From NCBI GenBank assembly GCA_002749535.1, contig MZZL01000380.1, forward strand, positions 789,041-853,040: DNA of 64,000 nucleotides, given 5' to 3'. The first letter of the stretch is position 1. The number at the start of each line of letters is the position of its first letter. Of this stretch, positions 35,381-47,114 are shown one piece after another. A program made the translations under genes and the position numbers. The notes beneath the pieces are model-generated. The model saw nothing but the letters and a program-made list of their open reading frames with translations. It had not been told where the DNA came from and did not search any database. The DNA is from Apophysomyces variabilis (lineage: Eukaryota > Mucoromycota > Mucoromycetes > Mucorales > Mucoraceae).

Positions 35381-37032
35381 TTACTGTGGTGCGCTTCTTC
35401 TGGACGTAGCTTTTTTCTTCGGAGTAACTCTAGTGGCTGATGTGCTGGAAGATTTATCTTTCTGAAATGAGGGCGATCGGGTAGTAGTTGGCCTACGAGG
35501 TAGAGTGGCGGATCCTGAACGTCGTCTACTTTCCTGGAGTGAGGGAACCGATAATTGTGGACTCTTCGCTCCCACTTCCTCCTTTGACTCTGTTACACCT
35601 CCGTTTGCTTCCTCTTGTTTACTCGAGCTATCATTTCCATTACTATCCGTTGTTTCGTTATCTTCGTCATCCCCAATAGGTTCGGCATCTATTAAAGGAC
35701 CCAAGATCAATTACCAGATTAACCGTTTTCTCCATGAATATACCTGGTGCATAGCTTGACAGGACACGACCTAAACCCTTATATTCAAACTTAACGGCTG
35801 CCTCAGCTTGTTCAATTAGATGATCCGTCATCTTGCATAAACGCATGAATACTTCATCTTTTTCCCATTCATCGTCAGATAGATTGTTCAGCTAAATCAT
35901 AGGGGAGTGCTTAATGATATAGCTCTTGTCACTTTGATTCCTTTTTACAAAACCTTACCTCCTTTTTGTCTTCCAATGGCAATGGTTCAACGTGTACATA
36001 GTCACCTCTATATAGAGTTTAGCAAATATCTATATTTTCAAACAGGAATATATGTACGTACTGGCTCATTTGCTTCTTAAGCTGTGTAACCTGAGAAGCT
36101 TGTTTTCGCACGGTTGCTTCGAGCATGGCATTGACTGCTAATAAGGACTGATTGGATATTTCCAAATCAGCTATCTAAGGATGATATCGGATTCAGTTTA
36201 GGAGGTTCCAGACGTAGAGAAGGTGTACCTTACGGTTCACCCTTGCTTCACTCAATGCTGGCTCATCTTCTTCGATCTCTGTATCTCCTGTCTGCCTTTC
36301 GTTATCACCTTCAGAATCGTTTGATGAGTCGTTCTCTTCGTTACTGCTCTCTTCATCTTCCTCTTCTTCTGCTTCTTCTTCTTCAAGATCGCTTCGATCG
36401 TCTATCGATGATACTTTCGGCCCAGCCGATGTGGAAGTCACAATAATCGAGCGTGGATGTAGCGACGTGGGTGATAATGGTACTGCTGTGGCATTAGAAG
36501 CAGCTGGGGTATTGATCGGACCAAGCACAGATCGTTGTGAAGCGGGTGTTTGATATGTATAGGTTGAAGAGGTTGGGTTTGGATCGATATGATGTTGAAG
36601 CGAAGGAAGAGTAAAGGATTTTGTTAAAATCTGTGGTTGTCGTTTTGTCGGTTTATAGAGTTCGATGTGTGGTCTTGGAGGAGGAGAGGGAGCACGACGG
36701 TAATCGAGAGGATGATCGGAGGAAGCCGATCCTCTTCCAATGTCTGACGATGAGAGTACGGATGATGCTCTATGAGGTTGTGGCTGTGGTCTTGGGGGAG
36801 GATGGTATATATTTAACTGAGGTTTTGTTGGTGTCTCGACGATCTTACTGGAGACTCTTGGCTTCCGTGTTGTTATTGTTGTTGTTGCTGATGTAGCGGG
36901 AGGAGCGGATGAATAGCTTGAATAAGAAAGAACAGATGGCGATTTTTTGGTTGTAGTAGAAGAGAAGGCATGTGTTGGCCTAATGATGTTCACTGCTTTT
37001 GGTTGTGAGCTTTCTTTGACCATTATGGGCAT
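35381..37032 (-). CDS. Unrecognised Ser/Pro-rich coiled-coil protein
   Basis: Five exons on the minus strand: 37032-36229, 36174-36062, 36007-35959, 35891-35744, 35688-35381 (473 aa). Residues 1-~215 are Ser/Thr/Pro-rich and disordered-looking, with several SP and TP sites. A strongly acidic run of Glu, Asp and Asn is next (~220-250). A coiled coil then spans the exon 1/2 junction (IADLEISNQSLLAVNAMLEA). A short helical segment with EWEKDEVFMRLCKMTDHLI follows, and the tail is basic and Ser-rich (SRRRSGSATLPRRP...). I do not recognise the family. The layout (disordered, coiled coil, basic SxR tail) would suit a cytoskeleton- or spindle-associated adaptor, but that is inference. Splice phases all agree, so the gene looks intact. 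Confidence 0.7.
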
Positions 37033-37191
37033 CAACAAGAGTGTATGTTGAACAAGAAGAAGAAAGAAACAGAAGAGGAGATTTTTTAGTCCGCTTTTCT
37101 GGATGGAAAAGGGAAAAGTGGGACCATCCGTGGATAGAGTTCCGATCGTGTCTTTTTTTTTTCCCTTCTTTGTACATTAAAAATTCTATCA

Positions 37192-38535
37192 TTATACAAG
37201 AGAAGAATCAGCGAGTGCGCACAACTCTTCTAATAACTTCAAGACATGGTTCTTAGGTGCATTAGGAATAATCTAATTCAAAAACAGAAAAACTAAATTA
37301 GCTAAAAATTCCTATGCCCTTGTGTCTTGCATACCTTAATCTTTCCGTCGTTGGCAAGATGTGCCACAGACATGCCGATCCGTGATAATGTCATTCTCGA
37401 TACATCAATTCGTGTGCCATTTGAAATATACTCATGAATGGCTTGTACCATACCAAGTTTCATTAGACGAGTACTACAGAACTCAGATAATAAACACCTA
37501 TCATATGTCTATCCGGTTCAACTTACAGACCGAAAATCTTTAGTAGATCAGCATGAGGAATCGTAATCGAGATATCCGAAAGCTCCTCCATATTTGGTAT
37601 ACTATACACAAGTTCCAAGACCAAAGGTTTTCTGTATGTCTCAGATACTTATACGGCTCCTCGTATGAGTCCATCAAGAAAGGATATGAACGGGAGTTTC
37701 TCGTGTTACCTGTAATTCTATCCTGTTCGCTCGCCGGGAGGTCCAGGAACGTTGATATCCACCATTCCACCAGGTAGCTCAATTCTTTCGCCGGAATATG
37801 AAGAGGTATGGCATGACAATCATATGTTCTATGGAACCATCCTAAAAAGTGCTCTCCCACCCCATAGCTGGCTTTGATGAACAATAGAGGGTAAGAAACC
37901 AATTCATCTAGGCAAAAGGAGATCAATAACAGAGACATAGGATCACTCAAACTTATGTACTCGTTATTAGTGAGCTTGGTCGTGTGACAGAAGGTAGCAT
38001 AATCACAGAGTGTATAGACCGTCGTGCCTTGCCTTTTCAATAGTTTTGTATGAGCTGTTTGCGGTTTGAGCTATCATCAATTTACCTTTATGCTGAATTG
38101 TTATCCGCCACTCGACCGGTGGAAATGAGGGATTATCTATAACCAATCCCATTACTCTGTACTGATCGGGTGAACGCAACTACATACATGGATGCCAATC
38201 GCCAATCGATAACGGCATGACCTCCAAAGAGATTAATTCTCCTGTCGTTTGTGGTTTTGGTGTCGTTGCGGGAAGTGATATATCATCGTCTTTTATTTGC
38301 AATTGCAAGTGATTGGCCAAGTATTCTTTCAATCGTTGTCGTGTAGATCGATCTGTAGTAAACCCATACAATGGTGTACATCTGTGAAGACAGAAGGTCT
38401 TGTTCGTTAAATGTTCTAACCAATACACCAATAAAATATCCGATTAAATCAGTGAGCCACCAGGAAGACTGAGAACAGTTTACCAAAGTCATCCTCGGCC
38501 TGTCGTGATAGTCCAACGCCCTGCCGTTGACTCAT
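37192..38535 (-). CDS. CENP-L-like inner kinetochore protein
   Basis: Eight exons on the minus strand: 38535-38484, 38415-38188, 38136-38086, 38032-37961, 37907-37710, 37647-37527, 37473-37335, 37272-37192 (313 aa). It follows the CENP-L/Fta1 pattern in order: FCLHRCTPLYGF near the N-terminus, PLLFIK...FLGWFHRTYDCHAIPL in the middle, ELVYSIPNM...SDISITIPHADL, and a C-terminal helix with R...MTLSRIGMSVAHLANDGKIKI. CENP-L partners CENP-N in the constitutive centromere-associated network. Two acceptors were chosen by frame over nearer AGs (38033 and 37648). The start ATG at 38535 gives a short first exon; I saw no better one. Recognition is from motif order, not from a search. Confidence 0.75.
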
Positions 38536-39349
38536 TTAGGGGTGGTCGAAGCAGGAACACTGCCACATCCCATTTCCCAAATTTGAAAAGCAAGCCACAC
38601 AGACTCGGCCTGAGTTGTTTCCTTACGGAACCAACCTATACAGCAGCAGCATCTCATGGCTTTTATCATTATAGAAAACCCATCATCCTTTCGCTACCAG
38701 TTATATTTGTAAGCGCAATTCTGAGGAGTCAGAACTGAATTCAGCAATCAACGCTTTGCATATGCAGAAAGGCAACTACGAAAAATAGAAAGATCTTCAG
38801 TCCATTCTAGTCACACCACCACCCCACCTTTTCACTCTCTATGATATCTATGATTTATTGTTCTTCAATCCGAAAGGTAAATCGATCTAAAGGTGAGGCA
38901 TTGCTTCTCATGCATGATGTATGTGTCAAAATCTGCGGTGTCTTTGGCAAGGTGACACGAAATTGAACAGAAACACGCAGCTTCCCCAAACTGAGGTATA
39001 AAAAAAATGGTGGCCCAGAGAGCTGCGTATTCTGAAAATAATACAAATCCATGTAGCAGAAGTAAAACGTTTGCATGTCGCTGTTAATGTAGACTACAGA
39101 TAGACTGAAAGAAGGCTGCAGGTGACACGGTAGCCTTTTTTTTTTTTTTGCATAGAATGCCGACCTGCAGAGATTATGTTTCGCTAGTCGCCCCCTTCTT
39201 TCTTCTCCTGAACGCATTTCATCGTTGCCTCAGTCATGAATCTCGCATACGAAGCAGATTTTCCGGATGACCATACCACGTTAATTACTAGTACTGCGAT
39301 CTGCTCATGGTCCTCATCGTTTGTACTAAGATGATTCCTAGATGTCCTT
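38536..39349. other. Divergent intergenic between CENP-L-like and NTF2-like genes
   Basis: It must hold both promoters. A 120-codon minus-strand frame (38855-39217) has no ATG near its start that is supported by context and no known domain; it is not called. A T16 run lies near 39130. Confidence 0.4.
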
Positions 39350-40043
39350 ATGGATCTCTATTCATTTAAAGATGTGAAACGAGACCGAGCGCTTGAAAAC
39401 TATTTCTTTAATGATGCTCGCTTTATATCACCTTTACTTGCTACGTGTGGGGTTCACCACATCCAACGGTAAGCTGAGTAACCTAGTTATCCATGGTGCC
39501 TATTCTGAATTTTTGTGTGCCCACTGCGTTACACAGGATTTTTTTGATGTGGAAAGCATTGAATGCAAAGGAACCTACGATCCACCGTATCCAGTTTACT
39601 GAAAATACGGGCGTTGTGCATTTGACACAGCATCTGTGTCCTCGTATTTTTCCTTGGATTGAGCTGCATTTGCCCTTAACTGCCACTGTGAAATATCGTG
39701 AAACGTCCGAAGGAACCAAAACATTCAAAGTGGAGCAGTACGAAGAGAGCTGGACAATTGAAGGTAAGATAACCTCTCCGCACAATTTCGACGCGTCTGA
39801 TTGTTTACTGCAGGTCTGATTAAGTGTCTTCCATGGTCTTCGTTGTGGTACGATCGTGTGTTACGGGTGCTCAGTGGCACATTTCTTTCCATGACTGGTA
39901 AATGCATTGTTTCCCTTATGAGTACGAAGCAACTTCTGGTTAAACGAAGTGAAGAAATTGAACAAGCCCAAAAAGAACTATCCGACCACAATGCGAGACA
40001 GTTGGAAAAGCAGCAAAAGTCAGAAGGCAAAAATGAAAATTAA
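39350..40043 (+). CDS. NTF2-like (SigF-like) fold small protein
   Basis: Three exons: 39350-39468, 39537-39763, 39814-40043 (191 aa). The first exon begins at the first ATG after an in-frame stop. The sequence follows the fungal SigF-like NTF2-like pattern: ALENYFFNDARFISPL at the start, a helix FLMWKALN, a beta-rich middle (VVHLTQHL, ELHLPLTATVKY), then FKVEQYEESWTIEGLIK matching the family's Q-x-D/E-x-Y region, and a hydrophobic segment near residues 130-155. The C-terminus is a charged helix (EEIEQAQKELSDHNARQ). Biochemical role is not known for this family. Confidence is moderate because the match is by pattern only. Confidence 0.6.
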
Positions 40044-41480
40044 GGCACGTTAAAATAGCGAAACCTTGTCATCGTAATTTACCATAGGAAAAGTGTCCGT
40101 CTTATCATTAACATGCTGTAAAAGATCTATAACAGTTATTGTGTGCTAAAGTCTTATATTCAGTAAGAATAAGAGAAAATGAGGAGACTAACTACAGTCT
40201 GGCAGGGCTTAAAATAAGATCCCATACTGGGAATATTGAATTAAGCGCTCATCCTAGATATTGCTTAAAACACATAATCGAACAAGCCTGCACTAGCGGT
40301 GTCAGTGGCACCCTATGAAATCCAAAGATTCCGGCTGGGTCTGTCATCATCTAATGCTAACAGGATGATAGTTAGGAAGACTTAAACTGTGACAATGTAG
40401 AATACCTGAATTGCGAGTCCCTGTTCATTCCACTATGCTCATACAGTGAAGCACATTGCTATTTTTTATAGATGGATCATCTATTTCCCTTTGCATAAGC
40501 TATGTTAATCATGAGTCAGGGTGCACACTTGTCTTGCGCGAAATAAAAAATTGGTTCCTCAATACATGAGTCCATCGAGAAGTGTTCCAACCTAATAGAA
40601 GTTTTGTTAGAGTTGTTAAGCTTTGCAGTCTGGACCGGCTCGTTTCTTTGGTAGCTTTCCTATATTTAAAATCTAGTTCTAAGGATGTTGATATCATTAT
40701 TGACCGCTTTTCACCTGCTTGATGACTCTGGGACGTTGGCTCTTCCTCTTCCTCTTCTGCTTCATTTTTGTTCTCTTTCTGATATTTCTGATATTCCTCG
40801 TCTTCTTTCTCGTTCCTTTCCCTCTCCGCATCTTCAGCGTTCAACTGAACTTTTTCTATTCCTCCATCTTTTGTTCCCCTAGACGAGTTATTCGTCGGTT
40901 CCTTCTTCTTGCTCTTTTGTAAAAGCAAATTTGGTTTGATTGATCTTAAGTTCAGGATAATGGCAGACAGCTTCTGTACACGATAATCATCTGTTGGTAC
41001 CCATTTCTGAAGCTTTCTTAAGCGACGGCTTTGATACTTTGTATGCCAGTCGATCGTTGCAATTGACGGTATATTCTCCCACCAAGCTTGTTGTAACCGT
41101 GTTGAATTTACATTAAACGCAAGGAAAATGTTATACATACTTTTCACGCTTGTCTTTTACTTCCTGCTTTTGTTTGCGTTCGTCTAAGTTTCCTTTTCCC
41201 CTTGTGGCGGCAGAGCAAACCATAATAACAGAAGTATGAGCCTTTAGTTATGTAGGGAACCGTGGCACCAGCCCACAAGTTTTCACAGACTGTGATGCAT
41301 TGCGCCACATGAAATTGTATGGTTTTATTTAGTCCCGTAGGTACTGGTGCCATACAATAATCATCTTCACAGGAAAAACGACATCCCAAAAAGGCTTGGG
41401 TGCACAAGGCTTTGAATGACACATATGAACAGAATGAATATATAAGAGATGGTCATGATAAAAGACCATGCGGGTCATTT
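40044..41480 (-). other. Possible decayed secreted Cys-rich gene (unresolved)
   Basis: On the minus strand an ATG near 41457 starts a 20-residue hydrophobic, signal-like stretch (MTISYIFILFICVIQ). The next codons in a different frame (41422-41144) are Cys-rich: CTQAFLGCRFSCEDDYC and VAQCITVCENLW. No intron of usable length can join the two frames. A further minus-strand frame at 41147-40509 is Lys/Glu-rich. This could be a frameshifted small-secreted-protein gene, or chance. 40044-40508 holds only the 3' UTR of the NTF2-like gene. Confidence 0.25.
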
Positions 41481-43554
41481 ATCTTGGTCTTGTCATTATA
41501 AATTGCTAGAAGATGCTGTTGCAACTCTACAGTCGGGTGGAGTGAGAATTAAATGGCGATGGCGGCTTCATCGGTTATTGACTTCTGACCGTCAAAGATA
41601 GTTCGAAAATACAATCAGTAACCGGTCGAGCTTTCGTATCGATTAAATTCAGGATGATATTCGTATTGCGTAGACTCAGATCCTTTCTTAACATATTTCT
41701 TACCATCGTCGTACAGCTTCTTATATTTGGCTCCTTTTTCTTGGTTTCTTCTTCACCCTGTTCGTCTTCTTTTTAGTTTCCTCTTTATGCTTCTTACAGG
41801 TGTTGTCATATACGGCGTCGATATTGTTTCCGACATATTCGAGCTAGATCATCGTGGTGTCTAAGCGCTCATGTTTCAAAGCTCTTTGGATCTGTAAAGG
41901 TTCAATCATCTCAGTACTTTCTTCTGGTTCTTGAAGGTCTTTGTTCTACTTATCCGTGACTTATTGATAAATATCACAATATCACTTTTAGCTTTTTGAA
42001 TTTGCTTAACAGCCTTACGTTTGTCTTCAAGCGGAAAGAGGGAAGATTTTGCTTTTCCTTTACGGATGAGTGGTTTTATCCCATACGCAATATTTTAAGC
42101 AACCTTCCTTTAAATGCTTTTGTGAGATATCAGTATGGGACAAAAAGGTCTCATAGATCGCATAAATCGCATAAGACGTGCAGACGTCGCATAGTTCGAG
42201 TAATCCAAAATGGCACAAATCTCAGAGAAGTCGCATCTTATATGATATGCGACTTTCCTGCGAAACGTGCAACTTTTTCTATCGCGTTGTCAAAGTGGGC
42301 CATTTAAATTTCATGACTGTACCCAATGGACGATGATTTTATAATGGTTCCACGGTAGCGAAATAATAGCTTAATTGATTAGGACTCGTTATTCTGAAAA
42401 AAGTGGCCGCATTGAATAATTACAATGTCGATCAATATATGTAAGTCTAATTCTTTAATCTACTTTGTTTGTGTCACATATACGCAAATAGTCCCATCAA
42501 ATCTGCTCCTTTTGAACATAGATGTGGTCTAAGGTTTCTCAAAGATATATCTATCACTCCGGCATCAGATTATGGTACCTACTAAGATCATAATTTCTTT
42601 CCCAATGGGTACAGCGTCTTTTGTTGGAATTTCCTTCAAAGAACGATCAAATTTCCTGTGGATAAGTTACATCCAACTTAATCAGGAAAGAAAGTCGTTA
42701 GCGAAACATAGGTCTTGTCATCTTTCCCAGCCTTTGGATTTCTCTTTTCTTAAGGCTAGTACTCTATCAGAAGTTTCTTGTTCCAGGAAGCTGTTCCAAC
42801 TTGTTTCAAAGTTATACAGCATTTATTGGCTTGATGTCTATGCAACGCTAATTCTGAAATAGTTAAGCCTTCGAATGCAACGCATAAGTTGTTCCGCATA
42901 TCAGTCAGGGTAGAACTCGGATTCCTGAACATAATGTACAAGAAACTGGCAGTGAGCTTCGGTAATCTTACCATAGTATCTGACACGAGGCTTGATCTAA
43001 ACACCAGGTAGACATCTTCATATCGATTGTATGTTTTGAAATAACGTTAAGCGGTTCGGACATTTATACTGTGATGAGCGCTACTTTTTTTTCCTGTTCG
43101 TCGTTCTTCAATTACCAAAACGAAATAGTTTTGCGATTTGCTATAGAGTGTATTTTCTATATATACCTCTTGATCTAGCTTTAGCCACCTGTTCATGCTT
43201 ACGCTGCGCACGTGGCCAGTTTGGAAAGTGGGCAAAGCCTGCTAAACTTTCCTCTCTAGCTACACTAATTACTAATGCGGCGTCTGCCAATGTACACGTA
43301 TGCACAAAGGCATCGTTTACACGGCTACTTTTTTCCGCCATTCATTTTTCATTACCAGAAGCTGGAAACGAATGAGGCAATTCCGTCCACTCGTGCAGTT
43401 TGTCATTCTCAGCAATGTCTACGACAAACAATGTGATATCATGTGTACTTAATCGAGCATCTTCAAGTTTCATGTACTCGGCATAAGTCATTCACATCAG
43501 AGAAACAAAAGTGTATAACAACAGGGCAGATTTACCCCTTTCTTGGCTCTGGTT
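41481..43554. other. Gene-poor AT-rich stretch
   Basis: Only short frames (under 105 codons) without domains are present. A local run of TCGCATA words around 42145-42200 and 42230 is the only visible repetition. No transposon ends were found. Confidence 0.4.
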
Positions 43555-43818
43555 TACTGTTTATTGAACAACCTTTTAGGCTACTTTAAATAAAATTTGC
43601 GTTCATGCAAGGATCAACTTTGCGCTAAATCGGATATATATAAACGTCATTAGTAAGTGGATTATGCGGGAAATATGCTTTGCTTACCTCAACTTGGTCC
43701 TTCCGTGGACACAAAATTCATTCGAGCAGCGTAAAAATACGTTCATGGTTAGTAAATGGAAGGATAACTTGACATCTTGTACTTACCCCCGAAGGGTAAT
43801 CCCAACGCATGGGTTGGG
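43555..43818 (+). repeat. Dispersed repeat, copy B (uninterrupted)
   Basis: This is the second copy of the repeat at 2845-2872 plus 3872-4127, in the same orientation and uninterrupted at the LINE insertion point (TTTATTGAACAACCTTTTAG). It ends in CCC-GAA-GGG (43788-43796) and CCCAAC-GCATGG-GTTGGG (43801-43818). The latter stem differs from copy A at several positions while staying paired. A third small hairpin CAAGT-AAAA-ACTTG follows at about 43825. Confidence 0.75.
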
Positions 43819-44653
43819 GACGAACAAGTAAAAACTTGCTAAAGAAAAAAGCCACCAGGAGCTACAGATGGAAAAGAAAAATGTTGTCAATATGTAATTG
43901 CTCATTCAACAAAAGGTAAGGTACTTACAGACACCTTATCCGAATCCAGGGCATACGCACTCCGCAAGGAGGTGCTGGTGCTCATCCTGGGGCGAGGGAA
44001 GAAGAAAGAAAGAAAGAAAAGTGAAAGCGGGAGGGCCATAGAGGCGAAGGCACCTCGACCGCATCAACCACGAGAACACTGTCCAACGTAAAGCCAGTCT
44101 AGGTCAAAGAGTGCAATTGCAAAGCATGAATACGTACTGACAGGGGGACTAGTCCTGGCACAAGAGAAAAGAAGTCCAAAGAAGAAAAGAAGGCGACAAC
44201 AATTTCACATGCGTTGATAAAGGAACGTATCTGAAACATCGTCATGATGTCTTATCCAACACCATCATGGGAAGCTCTGTAGCACACTTATCAACAATAC
44301 ACAGTTGACAACAAAAAGATCGGTTCGACTCGTTATCAATTGGAAGTGCGATTGTCCGTACAGTGGAGATAGTACATAAAGAAAAGAGGTACAACATGCT
44401 ATCCAAATATATGGGAACATCACACGAAGAAAATGGTCTATTACCAACATAATGCTGGCTACGTATATTTTTTTTCAATCACTGCAAGGTACTCATGTCA
44501 TGAAGATGAGACAACTGTCTCTGTTTGCCTGAATTGATAGTTATAGTGCAAAATCAAAGAGATGAAACCAAAGATACTGAATAAAGCCAGGATGAGGTAC
44601 ATTCACCAAAGTGTTACTCACACGTCGGTCAGCCAACGCATACACGACTATTC
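43819..44653. other. Intergenic right of repeat copy B
   Basis: It contains a further GNRA-like hairpin CTCC-GCAA-GGAG near 43967 and a GAAA-rich stretch near 44000. No gene was seen. Confidence 0.4.
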
Positions 44654-44845
44654 AGATGACGCAAAAATGGTCCTCAGCCAACGTATATTTATCCTATGCA
44701 TAGACGCAAAATCATCCGAAACAGGCGCAAAATAATGTTTGAAATACTGTAAAGCGTAAAATACACTACCAACCAGCGCGAATATGGTTCTATTGGGCAC
44801 CGCAAAACAACTTCAGGCGGCGAAAAAGTCACTTGCAAAAATTAT
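44654..44845 (+). promoter_or_regulatory. Cluster of GCGCAAAA-like words upstream of DBP6
   Basis: CGCAAAA occurs at about 44659, 44705, 44726 and 44801, with variants GCGTAAAA (44752), GCGCGAAT (44777), GGCGAAAAA (44818) and TTGCAAAAA (44833), spaced 15-46 bp. The cluster ends about 45 bp before the DBP6 ATG. It could be a transcription-factor array or repeat debris, since the dispersed repeat carries the same words. Confidence 0.4.
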
Positions 44846-44889
44846 AAAGAAAAACTAAAGTTTGGACAATTGTCAATCGTTAAGAAGGC

Positions 44890-47114
44890 ATGTTCTCAAT
44901 TGCAAGGTATCAGGGTGAAGCAGAACAAGAAGACGAGCGAACATTAGAAAAAAAACGGGAGCGTTTAGGGCGACTGTTAGAAAAAGTCAGCCATAAACGG
45001 AAGATCGACGACGAAGAAGAAGTATCCGTGCCTGCTGACGATACGATCGCGACGGAAAAGAAAAGAAAAAAGTCAAAAAAACATGCGAAAGGTTCGGATC
45101 AGACGAATGAGATTTTATTAGAAGAAAATGTCGAAGACGAAGAAAATGCCAACCAAGCAAAGAGATCCGACTTAGACGAACCGATTGGAGAGGCAGAGAA
45201 TGAGGCAATGACGACTTTACCGAACGAAGACCAAGAAGAAACTGGTTTAGCATTAGAGGCATTTCCGGATATGATTGGGACCAAAGACAATATGAGCAAG
45301 GAAGATATACGATTGTTACGTAATATGGGTGTCCCCGAGTGGCTACTGCAACCTACCAGAGTGTCGCCAGAACAGGACTGTCAACTGGATCAAGTGGGTC
45401 TATCTGAGGAATTAGTTCAGCGATGTCGCGATCTCGGCCTTTCTTCATTTTTTGCAGGTTGGTGTTTTAATATAGGAAGAGTTGGTTCTTAGCAGTTATA
45501 GTCCAAATGGCGGTAATACCCGTGTTCTTGAGACGACAGGCGCTGTACGATACAAGACGAGCACCTGGAGATCTTTGTATTTCTGCACCAACAGGTAGTG
45601 GCAAAACACTTGCATATGTCCTGCCAATAGTGGATATCTTGTCAAAACGCATTGTTACAAGATTAAGGGCGTTAATTATCCTGCCTACCCGAGACTTGGT
45701 CGTACAAGTAAAGGAAACGTTTGATGCGTTCGTTAAAGGAACCAATTTAACGGTATATATCTGATAATAGAATACGAAACGTTATTTACACATCAATCTA
45801 GGTAGCCACTGTAGTAGGCCAGCAGTCATTTTCACATGAGCAACAGATATTGGTTGGAAAAGGAACGGAAAGGTACTGAGAAATTATAGAGCAAAAAGAC
45901 GAGAAATATTTAATCAGTAGAAAAAGGTACGCTGGGGGCAAGAGTCGAGTAGATATTTTGATTGCAACACCGGGACGATTGATGGATCATTTGAAGGATA
46001 CACCAAATTTTACTTTGCAGCATCTTCGCTTTCTGGTGATTGATGAAGCTGACCGACTGTTGAACCAAAGTTATCACGATTGGCTTAATCAGATCCTACT
46101 GGCAACGCGACCAGCAGAGAGGGACACTATACCCCTAAAATTCAAGGCAGACAAAAACAAGTAAAATTGAAAATAGTTAGATCACACCCGGAATCTCTAA
46201 AAGTTATCTATACCATAGTGTGACGGAGGCAGATGCGGTTGCGCCTAGTTTCCTACGATCATGCTTTGATATTCAAACTACTGATTTAGATCTTGAAAAA
46301 GCGCCCTCAGTAAGTCGCTCTGAACCTAGATAGGAACAATGGAGTTGATTTCCATATGGAATTCGTATAGATTCAAAAACTCTTATTCTCGGCAACGCTC
46401 ACAAAAAATCCAGCCAAAATCGCTGGACTACACCTAACAAACCCGGAATATATATCGGTACAGAAAGAAGGCAAAGAAACCGATCAATCACAATACACTA
46501 CACCAGCTGGACTGAAAGAACATATGACGATATGTTCTACGGATAAGAAACCGCTGGTCTTAATCTATTTGCTGCATCATCTGAAAGTCACATCTTGTCT
46601 GTGCTTTACCAAATCTGTGGAATCCACTCAGCGGTTAAAGATGTTACTCGAGGCGTACGAAGCAAGGCAAGAGGGTCCAAAGACAAGGGTTGCTGAGTAC
46701 TCCAGTGAGCTAAACGCGTCTCAGCGCAAAGCGATGTTAAGACGCTTTAAGGATGGGGAGATAGACTTGTAGGTTTTCTTTTTCATTTTTGAAACTAGAC
46801 TAAACCATTTTTCTTGTAGAATGATTTGTTCCGACCTTATTGGACGTGGTATTGATTTGGATTGTGTGCAGACTGTGATCAGTTATGATGTACCGATCTT
46901 TATGGATAAATATATTCATCGTGTCGGACGTACAGCACGAGCAGGTCGCGAGGGTGAAGCTTACACTCTTGTGGAGAAACAAGAGGCACGCTATTTCAAA
47001 GAGATGCTGAAGAATAGTGGGCACCTGTCACAAGTCAAGCTGCTTCGCATCGAGAAAGAGAAATTGGGAGAATTTGAGGATGACTACAAACAAGCATTAG
47101 CCAGTCTTGCATAA
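44890..47114 (+). CDS. DBP6: DEAD-box RNA helicase Dbp6/DDX51 (60S biogenesis)
   Basis: Seven exons: 44890-45457, 45502-45752, 45802-45872, 45921-46160, 46219-46309, 46371-46768, 46820-47114 (637 aa). Residues 1-~130 are charged and nucleolar-like ([12 protein letters not shown]). The core then has the DDX51-type [17 protein letters not shown] (218-225), PTRDL, TPGRL (313-317), DEAD (338-341), SAT (414-416), the motif IV region [13 protein letters not shown] (544-552) and [10 protein letters not shown] (573-582). All catalytic motifs are intact. Dbp6 acts in early pre-60S particles in the nucleolus. Exon 4 has two in-frame acceptors (45921 or 45927), differing by two residues. The N-terminal MFSIARYQG fits the family start. 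Confidence 0.92.

Noticed and set aside
37540..38040. 166-codon continuous minus-strand frame as a single exon of the CENP-L-like gene
   Set aside because: It reads through three introns; splicing with GT-AG sites gives a better match to the family at each junction.
38855..39217. 120-codon minus-strand frame between CENP-L-like and NTF2-like genes
   Set aside because: No recognisable domain, low-complexity lysine run from a poly-T tract, and no consistent start or exon partner.
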